A stretch of DNA of 64,000 nucleotides from Sandaracinaceae bacterium (GTDB taxonomy: Bacteria; Myxococcota_A; Polyangia; Polyangiales; Sandaracinaceae). A program made the position numbers and the translations under genes. This document shows, one piece after another, positions 1 through 7,835 of the stretch; position 1 is the stretch's first letter, and each line of letters begins with the position of its first letter. The notes beneath the pieces were generated by a model, which was not told the origin of the DNA, ran no database searches, and saw only the letters and a program-made list of their open reading frames with translations. The stretch lies in the NCBI GenBank assembly GCA_019637095.1, contig JAHBWG010000006.1, positions 62,001 through 126,000 of the forward strand. The letters run 5' to 3'.

Positions 1-306
1 TCACCGCGACCTCCCCGCCTCGAGGACCGCGCGCGGCGGCCCGATGAGCGCGCCCGCCGGATCGACGTCGAGGCCGGCCGGGAGATCGGCGAGCGCCGCG
101 CCCGGCTCCGCCTGCGAGGGGTGGCGCAGCCACCGCGAGGACGAGCTGAGCGCGAGATCCGGCAGGCGGATCACGCGCACGAGCAGGCGGTGGCTCGCCT
201 CGGCGTCGCGCGCGGCGCGGCGTCGCGCGGCGTCGGCGAGGACCGTGGCGATGAGGAGCGCGGCGAGCCCGAGCACGATCGCCAGCGCGCGCAGTCGGCC
301 CGTCAT
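1..306 (-). CDS. small membrane-anchored hypothetical protein
   Basis: A 101-aa protein of unknown function. Residues 4-24 form one hydrophobic helix (RLRALAIVLGLAALLIATVL), followed by an Arg/Ala-rich soluble segment and no motif I recognise, so it looks like a type II-anchored or signal-anchored protein. The ATG at 306 shares one base with the mlaE stop codon (TGATG), so translation is coupled to the lipid-transport permease upstream and it may assist or be an accessory of that transporter (inference). The stop codon lies exactly at the window edge. MlaD-type substrate-binding proteins also begin with a single N-terminal helix, but this one is too short to hold an MCE domain. Confidence 0.6.
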   Translation of the reverse strand: MTGRLRALAIVLGLAALLIATVLADAARRRAARDAEASHRLLVRVIRLPDLALSSSSRWLRHPSQAEPGAALADLPAGLDVDPAGALIGPPRAVLEAGRSR

Positions 307-1103
307 CAGACCTCGAAGAGGTTGAGGAAGATCTGTGTGAGGATCGCGTCGGCGACGAGCACGCCGATCGCCACCGTGACGACCGACGTGGTGGTCGAGC
401 GGCCGACGCCCTCGGTGCCGCCGCGCGTGGTGAGCCCGAAGTGGCAGCCGAGCAGGCACACGAGGAAGCCGAAGAACGGCGTCTTGCAGATCCCGCTGAG
501 GAAGTCCGCGAGGTCGATGCTGTCGATCGCGGTCGACAGGAAGAAGGGCATCGACATACCGAAGGTCACCTTCGAGACGACCATCGCGCTGCCGATGCCG
601 AGCACCAGCGCGAGCGTGCAGAGCAGCGGCATGAGCACGGTCCCCGCGAGCACGCGCGGCACGACCAGCTTGCGGATCGGATCGGCGCCGAGCGCGCGGA
701 TCGCGTCGATCTGCTCGGTGACCTTCATCGAGCCGAGCTCCGCGGTGATGCCGGCGCCGATGCGGCAGCCGACGACGAGCGCGGTGAGCGACGGCGCGAG
801 CTCGCGGGCCTCGCTGAGGCCGACCACGCGCCCGACGCTGTCCTGCGCGCCGAAGCGCTCGAGCGAGAACGCGAACTGGATCGTCATCACGATGCCGACG
901 AAGATCGCGGTCGCCGCGGCGATGCCGAAGGAGCGGACGCCCAGGTGATCGAGCTGGTAGAGGAACTGCCGCAGCTCGAAGCGCGTCGTGAAGAGCGCGA
1001 CGGTCGCGCGGCCGGCGAGCATCGCCGCGCCGCCGGCGTGCGCGATGAACGTGAGCACGCCGGCGCCCTGGCGGCGCAACGCGCCCTCGAGCGGGATCCT
1101 CAC
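306..1103 (-). CDS. mlaE: MlaE-family ABC transporter permease
   Basis: 265-aa integral membrane permease of the MlaE/YrbE family, the inner-membrane subunit of Mla/MCE phospholipid transporters that keep outer-membrane lipid asymmetry. Length and sequence fit the family: an N-terminal amphipathic part (FELRQFLYQLDHLGVRS), the conserved central block with GCRIGAGITAELGSMKVTEQ and IDAIRALGADP, and five or so hydrophobic segments to the C terminus. I chose the GTG at 1103 because it overlaps the preceding stop as GTGA and gives the family length. The ATPase (MlaF) and MCE (MlaD) partners are not in the window; they may lie beyond position 1. The upstream lipoprotein and downstream small membrane protein are in the same operon. 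Confidence 0.9.
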   Translation of the reverse strand: MRIPLEGALRRQGAGVLTFIAHAGGAAMLAGRATVALFTTRFELRQFLYQLDHLGVRSFGIAAATAIFVGIVMTIQFAFSLERFGAQDSVGRVVGLSEARELAPSLTALVVGCRIGAGITAELGSMKVTEQIDAIRALGADPIRKLVVPRVLAGTVLMPLLCTLALVLGIGSAMVVSKVTFGMSMPFFLSTAIDSIDLADFLSGICKTPFFGFLVCLLGCHFGLTTRGGTEGVGRSTTTSVVTVAIGVLVADAILTQIFLNLFEV

Positions 1104-1597
1104 CCCGCCTCCGTCGTGAAGCCGGCGACGAAGCGCTCGAAGGCGGGCCGCGCGCGCTCGAAGCTCGCGCCGGGCGGCGCGACGAGCGCGAAGTCGTAGG
1201 TGCACTCGTCCTTCTTGAGGACGTAGAGCAACAGCTCGCGCGGGACGCCGTCGAGGCGCGCGAGGTAGTGCGAGCGCAGCGCCTCGCGCCCGTCGAGCGG
1301 GACGAGCTCCTGCGCGCGCAGGTCGCGCTCGGTGAAGCCGATGAGCAGGTGGTTGGTCAGCGAGCTCAGCGGCACGTCCTGGAACGGGTCGCACGTCGCG
1401 TTGAGCTGGACGACGGCGCCGTCGTCCCCGCGCCAGGCGAGATCGTTCTGCGCCAGGTCCAGGCGCGACCAGCCCGCCCCGAGCTCGCCGATCCGGTAGC
1501 GCGCCTCTGGGCCCTCGTAGATCGCGCCGCGCAACGTCCCGCCGCCGCCGCAGCCGATCGCGAGGGAGAGCGCCATGCACATCGCGTGGCCGCGCAT
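1100..1597 (-). CDS. predicted lipoprotein, unknown function
   Basis: About 165 aa from the ATG at 1597; a GTG at 1639 would add 14 residues. The N terminus MRGHAMCMALSLAIGC has a short basic region, a hydrophobic core and a lipobox-like AIGC, so it is probably exported and lipid-anchored. The mature part is a compact alpha/beta protein (WSRLDLAQNDLAWRGDDG, LIGFTERDL, FERFVAGFTTEAG) resembling small Myxococcota lipoproteins that fold like a PsbP/LpqN-type domain, but I cannot name a family. It ends in a GTGA overlap with mlaE, so an association with envelope lipid transport is a reasonable inference. Confidence 0.65.
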   Translation of the reverse strand: MRGHAMCMALSLAIGCGGGGTLRGAIYEGPEARYRIGELGAGWSRLDLAQNDLAWRGDDGAVVQLNATCDPFQDVPLSSLTNHLLIGFTERDLRAQELVPLDGREALRSHYLARLDGVPRELLLYVLKKDECTYDFALVAPPGASFERARPAFERFVAGFTTEAG

Positions 1598-1663
1598 CGA
1601 GGCGAAGAGATACCCCGCCAGCGCCCGCACGCAAAGCACCGCGGACGAAGGTCCGGCCAGCGC

Positions 1664-3730
1664 TCATATCCCTTCGTCGATGCGGCGCATGCCCTCGAGC
1701 AGCAGGCCCTCCGCCGACGCGTGGATCACGCGCTCGCCCGTCTTGAAGCTCGGATCGAGCTGGAAGGTGCCGTCCGTGAGCTTGAGCATCTCGTAGACCG
1801 CCTCCTCGCCCGCCGCGGTGCCGAAGCGCGCGTCGTGGATGAGGCCGTCCTTGAAGTGGATCTCGCCGCGCTTGCCGCCGCCCGCGAGCTGCAAGCGGCC
1901 GCTGCGCCGCCCGTTCGAGAGGATCTGGATGACGTCGGGCAACGACATCTCCTTGATGGAGCCGCTCACCCCGCCGGGCGCCGCGCCCATCGCGCGATCG
2001 ACGGCCTGCCCGGCCTTCGTGGCGACGAGCTCCGCCGACGCGGGCTTGACGAGGTAGTCCGCGGCGCCGAGGTCGAACCCGCGCGAGACCGAGTCGCGAT
2101 CCGCGCGCTGGGTGAACACGATCATCGCGGGCCGCTCCGCCGCGTCGCTCGCCCGCACGTGCTCGAGCAGAGCGAAGCCGTCGCGCCCGCCGCCGAGGTC
2201 GATCTCGGTGACGACGACCTGCGGCGGCGCCCGCTCGAGCTGGGCGACCGCCGCCTCGAAGCTGCGCGCGATGTCGACGACGAAGCCGTGCTCGATCAGG
2301 CGCAGCTCGAGCACCGTCGTCTCCTCCGCGTCGGGGTCGACGAGGAGCGCGCGCGACCGCGACGCGTCGTCCGCCTTCTCCTCGGCCGCGAGCAGCACGA
2401 GCAGATCGGCGATCGCCGGATCGAAGAGCTGGCCGGAGAGCTCGCGCACGACGGAGAGCGCCTGCCCCTGCGAGAGCTGCCGGCGGTACGGGTTGCGCTC
2501 GTTCGAGGTCAGGTCGGTGTACGTCTCGACGATGGAGAGCACGCGCGCGCCGTAGGGGATGTCCTTGCCGGCGAGCCGATCGGGGAAGCCGTTTCCGTCG
2601 AAGCGCTCGTACATGTGCGCGAGGATGCGCGTGGTCTCCTCGGTGAGCCGCGCGCTGGAGAAGAGCTTCACCGGCGTGAGCCGCGTCTTCTGCGCCTGGG
2701 CGCGGTGCCCCTCGTAGCGCGCGACGTTGAGCGCGGTGAGGTGGTAGTTGCCCGACACCTTGCCGACGTCGTGCAGGTAGGCCGCCGCGACGAGCGCGTC
2801 GCGCTGCGCCGCCTGAAGGCCCGCGCGGTCGGCGACGAGCCGGCAGATCCGCGCGACCTGGCCGCTGTGACCGCGGAGCTGCCCTCGGTCCTGCTCGAGG
2901 AGCGAGACGAAGACGTTGAGCGTCTCGAGGTAGTCCTCCGCGGTGACCCCCCCGCGCTTGGGAGGCGGCGGCGGCGGGCGCGCCGCAGGCGCGCTCGACA
3001 GGACGATGTCGTCGGCCGGGATCAGGCCGTCGACGAGGATGGGATCGGCGCCGGGCGGCGGGGGCGGCGGCGCCGGCGGGCGGCTGCGCGCGCGCGGTGA
3101 GCGCGGCGCCTCGTCCGGCGGGCCGATGATCGCGTTGAACGGGTCGGCGAAGTCGCTCGCCGGCTCGGCGGCGGCGCGGCGCCCCGGCTTGGAGACGGAC
3201 GGCGGCGGTCCGAGCACGTCGGCCGCGAAGTCCATCGCCTGGTAGTCGGAGGCCGCGAAGTCCGGCTCGAGCAGCGGGTCGAACGCCTTCTGGTTGCCCT
3301 CGTAGAACTTCTCGATCGCCGCCGCGATCGCGGCGGGCCGCGCCACGTAGCACTTCACGCTGCGCACGCCGCTGACCACCGCGACCTGCCGCTCGCAGTC
3401 CTCTTCACCGGGCGCGGCGGTCACGATGGATAGCGTCTGGCCGCCCTGCTCGAACAGGATGGGGAACACCTGCAGGCGCTCCGCGAGCTTGAACGGCACC
3501 AGCTCGAGGACGCGCCGCGGGATCTTCGAGCTCGCGAGCCGCTCGGTGGAGACGAACCGCGTCTCGTAGCGCTCGGCCAGGAGCTTGAGGAGATCGGCCT
3601 CGCCGAGCGCGCCGATGTCGAGCAGCGCCTCCTCGACGCGCCGCCCCGTGCGCGCGGCGTGGTGCACCGCCCCCTCGAACTGCGAGGCGCTGATCGCGCC
3701 CTCGTCGCGCAGCCACCGGAGCACGTGCAT
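1664..3730 (-). CDS. MshEN/HD-GYP/receiver/PATAN regulator
   Basis: Four-domain signalling protein of 688 aa from ATG 3730 (GTG 3775 would give 703). Residues 1-140 match the GspE/MshE N-terminal fold, which in relatives binds c-di-GMP. A Pro-rich linker follows. Residues about 260-450 form an HD-GYP domain with the metal-site HD in YLHDVGK and HMYERFDGNGFPDRL, where the GYP signature reads GFP; this family hydrolyses c-di-GMP. Residues about 457-575 are a receiver domain keeping the switch Thr (VFTQR) and Lys (YLVKPA), but the phospho-acceptor Asp aligns with Glu (VVVTEID), so it may be a locked pseudo-receiver. Residues 588-688 are a PATAN/DUF4388 domain (GSIKEMSLPDVIQILSN). A hairpin sits directly before the ATG. 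The combination points to c-di-GMP control of motility or surface behaviour. Confidence 0.85.
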   Translation of the reverse strand: MHVLRWLRDEGAISASQFEGAVHHAARTGRRVEEALLDIGALGEADLLKLLAERYETRFVSTERLASSKIPRRVLELVPFKLAERLQVFPILFEQGGQTLSIVTAAPGEEDCERQVAVVSGVRSVKCYVARPAAIAAAIEKFYEGNQKAFDPLLEPDFAASDYQAMDFAADVLGPPPSVSKPGRRAAAEPASDFADPFNAIIGPPDEAPRSPRARSRPPAPPPPPPGADPILVDGLIPADDIVLSSAPAARPPPPPPKRGGVTAEDYLETLNVFVSLLEQDRGQLRGHSGQVARICRLVADRAGLQAAQRDALVAAAYLHDVGKVSGNYHLTALNVARYEGHRAQAQKTRLTPVKLFSSARLTEETTRILAHMYERFDGNGFPDRLAGKDIPYGARVLSIVETYTDLTSNERNPYRRQLSQGQALSVVRELSGQLFDPAIADLLVLLAAEEKADDASRSRALLVDPDAEETTVLELRLIEHGFVVDIARSFEAAVAQLERAPPQVVVTEIDLGGGRDGFALLEHVRASDAAERPAMIVFTQRADRDSVSRGFDLGAADYLVKPASAELVATKAGQAVDRAMGAAPGGVSGSIKEMSLPDVIQILSNGRRSGRLQLAGGGKRGEIHFKDGLIHDARFGTAAGEEAVYEMLKLTDGTFQLDPSFKTGERVIHASAEGLLLEGMRRIDEGI

Positions 3731-3732
3731 CC

Positions 3733-3754
3733 CTCGGGGCTGCTTCGCCCCGAG
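3733..3754 (-). promoter_or_regulatory. hairpin abutting the HD-GYP start codon
   Basis: Perfect 8-bp inverted repeat CTCGGGGC / GCCCCGAG with a 6-base loop, ending two bases before the ATG at 3730 on the minus strand. In the mRNA the purine-rich GAGGG lies in the 3' arm, so the fold would bury the start region. If translation begins at GTG 3775 instead, the palindrome is simply coding. Seen directly; a regulatory role is inference. Confidence 0.4.
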
Positions 3755-3808
3755 CGACCGAGAGCCGCTACTCACTCGCGCAGTCTAGCAGGAACCTCCA
3801 GCGCGCCG

Positions 3809-4588
3809 TCACGTCGCATCGAAGTACGCGAGGGCGCCCCACCCGCACGCCGCGAGCGCGGCCAGCGCGAGCGCGAGCGCGACGCGACGGCGCCGCAGCT
3901 TCTCGGCCGCCGCCGGGCGCCGCTCGGCGCGGAGCGCCGGGCCGACGATCCCGCCGACCGCGAACGCGGCGAGCACGCTCGCGACGACGATCGCGAGCAC
4001 GACGCCGTCTTCGCGCGCCTCGCCCCACGCGGCGAGGCGCTCGGCGCGGCTCGTGAGGGCGGCGACCGCGACGATCGCGAAGCCGCCCGCGCCGGTGAGG
4101 CCGAGGAGGGCGCGGCGCGTCCAGCGCCGGCCCGGCGGCTCGACGACCGGCTCGCGCGCCCGCGTCGGCGCGGTGGTCGCCGGCTTGAGGGCGTCGCCGC
4201 GCGCCAGCGCCCACGCCGCCGCGGCCACGAAGGCGAGGAGCGAGCCCGCGCCCGCGAGCGCGGTGAGCGGATCGAGCACCTCGCGCTCGACGAGGGCCGG
4301 GCGCGCGACCCCCGTGAGCCCGAGCGCGACCGGGAAGAGCGCCAACAAGACGGCCCGCGCGGCGTCGGGGCGACGGCCGAGCGCGACGACACCGCCGCCG
4401 AGGAGCGCCAGCCCCACCAGGGCCGCCGCCCACGCGGGGCCGCTCCCCTCGGCCGGCAGGTGCAGCGAGGGCACCAAGAAGATCACCGCCCACGCGTTCA
4501 GGCCGAGCAGCCCGACCCGCGCGCGGTCCGGGCCGTTTCCACGCACGGTACGCGCGTCGCCGGGGGGTATGGGGGGATCGGGCACCAT
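3809..4588 (-). CDS. multi-spanning membrane protein, unknown function
   Basis: 259-aa hydrophobic protein with roughly six to seven predicted membrane segments (for example VGLLGLNAWAVIFLVPSL, WAAALVGLALLGGGVVALG, AVLLALFPVALGLTGV, GVVLAIVVASVLAAFAVGGI, VALALALAALAACGWGAL) separated by Arg-rich loops. No catalytic or transport motif is visible and I do not recognise the family. The ATG at 4588 is preceded after five bases by a TAGTCT -10-like hexamer, which supports this start and a leaderless transcript. It stands 33-78 bp upstream of the HD-GYP gene and probably heads that operon. It diverges from the kinase gene at 4606, only 17 bp away. Confidence 0.6.
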   Translation of the reverse strand: MVPDPPIPPGDARTVRGNGPDRARVGLLGLNAWAVIFLVPSLHLPAEGSGPAWAAALVGLALLGGGVVALGRRPDAARAVLLALFPVALGLTGVARPALVEREVLDPLTALAGAGSLLAFVAAAAWALARGDALKPATTAPTRAREPVVEPPGRRWTRRALLGLTGAGGFAIVAVAALTSRAERLAAWGEAREDGVVLAIVVASVLAAFAVGGIVGPALRAERRPAAAEKLRRRRVALALALAALAACGWGALAYFDAT

Positions 4589-4592
4589 GGGA

Positions 4593-4599
4593 TAGACTA
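4593..4599. promoter_or_regulatory. bidirectional leaderless -10 element
   Basis: The 7-base TAGACTA reads TAGACT on the plus strand, seven bases before GTG 4606, and TAGTCT on the minus strand, five bases before ATG 4588. Both hexamers fit the TANNNT -10 class, and both start codons would then fall at or within a few bases of the predicted transcription start. The two divergent genes are separated by only 17 bp, so any promoter must overlap like this. Confidence 0.45.
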
Positions 4600-4605
4600 C
4601 CGCGC

Positions 4606-7600
4606 GTGAAGCAGTGCCCCCAGTGCGGTACGCCGAACGAGCCAGAGGCCCGCTTCTGCTCCCACTGTGGGGCGGGCATGGACGAGGCGCGCCCGGACCC
4701 GCTCGTCGGGCGCACCGTCGGCGGCGCGTACCTCCTGCAGGATCTCATCGGCGTCGGCGGGATGGGGCGCGTCTACCGCGCGGAGCAGTCGCTCCTCGGC
4801 CGCACCGTCGCGATCAAGGTGATCCACCCGCACCTGCTCGGCGACGATCAGACCGTCGCGCGCTTCTACAACGAGGCGCGCGCGGCGAGCCGGCTGAACC
4901 ACCCGGACAGCGTCTCGATCATCGACTTCGGCCGCACCGAGGACGGCGTCCTCTACCTCGTGATGGAGCACCTCTCGGGCAAGGACCTCGCCCACGTGCT
5001 CGCCGAAGAGGGGCCGCTCCCGTTCCCGCGCATCGTCGGGATCCTCAAGCACGTGCTGAGCGCCCTCGGTGAAGCGCACGTGCTCGGCGTCGTGCACCGC
5101 GATCTCAAGCCGGAGAACATCATCTGCCGCAAGGCGCGCCGGGGCGCGGAGCAGGTGAAGGTCGTCGACTTCGGGCTCGCGCACATCGTCGGGCCGGGGG
5201 GCACGTCGATCACGACGCCGGGGCTCGTGTGCGGCACGCCCGACTACATGTCGCCGGAGCAGGGCAAGGGCGAGACGGTCGACGGCCGCGGCGACCTCTA
5301 CTCCGTCGCGGTGATGCTCTACGAGATGCTCACCGATCGGCTGCCCTACGAGGACGACACGCCGACGAAGGTGGTCTTCCGGCACATCAACGACCCGATC
5401 CCCGATCCGAGAGTGGTCGCGCCGCACCGCAACATCCCGGACGCGCTCGCGGAGATCTGCCTGAAGGGCTTGGCGAAGCGCGCGGCCGACCGCTACCAGA
5501 CCGCCGACGAGATGTTCGAGGCGCTCGCGCGCGCCGAGAAGCTCCTCGAGACGCCTCGGTCGAGCACGATCCAGATCTGCCCGAGCTGTCAGACGAAGAA
5601 CCCGCCCGACCAGCGCTTCTGCGGCACGTGCGGGGTGCGCCTGAGCTCGGCGGAGATCACCGTGCCGCCCGCGCTGCGCGCGACCGAGCCGGCCGGGCCG
5701 CGCGCGACCTCGCTCGTGCCCGGGCCGATGCACTCGCCGCTCGTCGGCCGGCAGGCCGAGCTCGACCGCCTGCTCGAGCTGCGCGATCGCGCGCACACGA
5801 GGGCGGTGTGGGTCGATCTCATCGGCGAGCCGGGGATCGGCAAGACGCGGCTGTTGAGCGAGCTCGCGGAGCGCGCCGCGGCCGACGGCGACGCGGTCGC
5901 GCTCGCGGGCCCGCACCCGAGCGGCGCGCAGGTCCCCTACTGGCCCGTGCGCGGCCTGCTCACGCAGCTGCTCGGGCTCGACGAAGCGCGCCTGAAGGCG
6001 ATCGCGGGGACCGACGCGGTCGGTGACCCGATCGCGCGCGCGGGGATCCTCGAGGCGCTCGCGCCGACCGGGATCGAGGGTCGGCCGGGGGAGGCGCGGG
6101 CGGAGGCCGTCGGCGCGGCGCTCGCCGCCGCGGTGCGCGTCGCGGCGGGGCGCGCGCGGTCGGGCCGTGTGCTGCTCGGCGTCGACGATCTCTACCGCTG
6201 CGACTCGCTCACCGCGCGCACGCTCACCGCCGCGATGGAGCAGCTCGCGGACGGCCCGCTGCTGTTGGTCACCGCGAGCCCGCGCCGCGCGATGCAGCTC
6301 GGCGACGACGTCGTGAAGATGCTCGTCCGGGGGCTCGAGCTCGATCAGGCCGCGTACGTGCTCTCGGGCGAGCCCGAGCCGCCGGCCGTCGCCGTCGATC
6401 GCGACAAGGAGACGGTGCCGGGCGGGCGGCTCCTGTTGCCGCTCTACCTCGAGCAGCTGCGCGGCCTCGGGATGAGCGGGCTCGAGGGCGACGAGACGCT
6501 GCCGCCGCGCCTCGCCGACGTGGTGGTCGGGCGGCTCGAGCGGCTCGACGTGCAGGCGCGCCGCCTCTTGCAGGTCGCGTGCGTGCTCGGCGATCGCGCG
6601 CCGCTCGACTGGGTGCGCGCCCTCGCGCGCGACGAGGAGCTCGCCGCGCTCCCGTCCCTGCAGGCGGGCGGGCTGCTCGTCCTCGAGGGCGGCGCCGTGG
6701 TCGTCTGTCACCCGTTCCTGCGCGAGCTCGTCGAGTCGTCGACGCCCGCCGAGCACCGCAAGCAGCTCCACGCCGCGGCGCTCCAGATCGCGGCGGGCGA
6801 CGGCGCCCCGCTCGAGGTGCGGGCGGAGCACGCGTGGCGCGCGGGCGAGCCGATGAGCGCGCTGCTGTTGCTCGAGCAGATGGGCGACTCGGCGATCCGA
6901 CGCGGCGACGGGCCCGCCGCGGTGCTCGCGTTCCGGCGCGGGCTCGAGCTCGCGCGGCGCGAGCTCTTGATGACCGGCGAGACCTCGCTCGATCGCGCGA
7001 TCGTGACCTTCAGCCGCAAGCTCGGCGACGCGATGGACCGCGCCGGGGACACGACCGCCGCCGACGGCGTGCTGCGCGAGGCGCTCGAGCTCGCCGGCCC
7101 CGCGGATCGCGAGCGCACGAACATGCTCCTCTTGCTCTCGCGCGTGGCCGCCGGTCGCAACCGCCAGCGGGACGCGACGCGCTTCCTCGGGCAGGCGCTC
7201 GAGCTCGCGTCGCGCCAGAAGGACAAGGCCGGCGAGGCGCGCGCGCACTACGCGCTCGGGCGGCTGCGGCTCGCCGACGGAGACGCGCGCACCGCGCTCG
7301 GGACGCTGGAGAAGGCGATCGCGCACGCGCCCGATCGCGGGCACGAGCCGGCGTTCCTCGTCGACGCGCACCTCGCGCGTGCCGACGCGATGACGGCGAT
7401 CGGCGACGGCGACGGCGCCCACGCGGCGCGCGAGCGCGCGCGCACCGCCGCCCAGACGGCGCACGCCCCGGCCCTCGTCGCACGCGCCGTCGCGGCGATG
7501 GCGGAGGCCGCCGCCGCCGAGCCGCCCCGCGCCCACGCGCTCTTCCGCGAGGCGGCCCAGCTCGCCGCCGAGGCCGGCGACGCGCGCAGCGCGCAAGAGT

Positions 7601-7647
7601 ACCTGCGCCGCGGGGGCGCAGCGACGCCGCGACGAGCCACGGGGTGA
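4606..7647 (+). CDS. Ser/Thr kinase with zinc ribbons, AAA and TPR regions
   Basis: 1013-aa multidomain protein. A zinc ribbon occupies residues 4-22 (CPQCG...FCSHCG). A Hanks-type kinase domain spans about 36-310, with GVGGMG P-loop, AIKVI lysine, HRDLKPEN catalytic loop and DFGLAH, all intact. A second zinc ribbon lies at about 324-345 (CPSCQ...FCGTCG). Next is an AAA/STAND-like ATPase whose Walker A is GEPGIGKT near residue 406, then a C-terminal alpha-helical region with TPR-like repeats (about 730-1000). This matches the large PknK/adenylate-cyclase-like sensory kinases common in myxobacteria, in which the ATPase-TPR part is thought to be the scaffold or sensor. GTG 4606 is supported by the leaderless -10 at 4593. 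Its substrates are unknown. Confidence 0.9.
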   Translation: MKQCPQCGTPNEPEARFCSHCGAGMDEARPDPLVGRTVGGAYLLQDLIGVGGMGRVYRAEQSLLGRTVAIKVIHPHLLGDDQTVARFYNEARAASRLNHPDSVSIIDFGRTEDGVLYLVMEHLSGKDLAHVLAEEGPLPFPRIVGILKHVLSALGEAHVLGVVHRDLKPENIICRKARRGAEQVKVVDFGLAHIVGPGGTSITTPGLVCGTPDYMSPEQGKGETVDGRGDLYSVAVMLYEMLTDRLPYEDDTPTKVVFRHINDPIPDPRVVAPHRNIPDALAEICLKGLAKRAADRYQTADEMFEALARAEKLLETPRSSTIQICPSCQTKNPPDQRFCGTCGVRLSSAEITVPPALRATEPAGPRATSLVPGPMHSPLVGRQAELDRLLELRDRAHTRAVWVDLIGEPGIGKTRLLSELAERAAADGDAVALAGPHPSGAQVPYWPVRGLLTQLLGLDEARLKAIAGTDAVGDPIARAGILEALAPTGIEGRPGEARAEAVGAALAAAVRVAAGRARSGRVLLGVDDLYRCDSLTARTLTAAMEQLADGPLLLVTASPRRAMQLGDDVVKMLVRGLELDQAAYVLSGEPEPPAVAVDRDKETVPGGRLLLPLYLEQLRGLGMSGLEGDETLPPRLADVVVGRLERLDVQARRLLQVACVLGDRAPLDWVRALARDEELAALPSLQAGGLLVLEGGAVVVCHPFLRELVESSTPAEHRKQLHAAALQIAAGDGAPLEVRAEHAWRAGEPMSALLLLEQMGDSAIRRGDGPAAVLAFRRGLELARRELLMTGETSLDRAIVTFSRKLGDAMDRAGDTTAADGVLREALELAGPADRERTNMLLLLSRVAAGRNRQRDATRFLGQALELASRQKDKAGEARAHYALGRLRLADGDARTALGTLEKAIAHAPDRGHEPAFLVDAHLARADAMTAIGDGDGAHAARERARTAAQTAHAPALVARAVAAMAEAAAAEPPRAHALFREAAQLAAEAGDARSAQEYLRRGGAATPRRATG

Positions 7648-7784
7648 GCGCGCCGCGTGAGCCACCTCACGTCCCATCGAGGCCGCCGTCCCCGAATCGC
7701 GACCGTTTTCTGTACCCCGGTTGCACATGCCGTGAGCGACCTGCTACATGGCCAACGGCTCTCGCCGTCTCCCAACCGTGGCGG

Positions 7785-7803
7785 TGGTCCGTGAGACGGA
7801 CCA
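7785..7803 (+). promoter_or_regulatory. palindrome in the protease leader
   Basis: Perfect 8-bp inverted repeat TGGTCCGT / ACGGACCA around a GAG loop, 32 bases before the ATG of the first protease, inside a 188-bp intergenic region (7648-7835). It could be an mRNA leader hairpin or an operator. No convincing -35/-10 pair was found in this region; TTGCAC at 7721 is the best -35 candidate. Confidence 0.35.
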
Positions 7804-7835
7804 GGTGGGACGAGGGGCGCCAATCGGAGGCTCGG

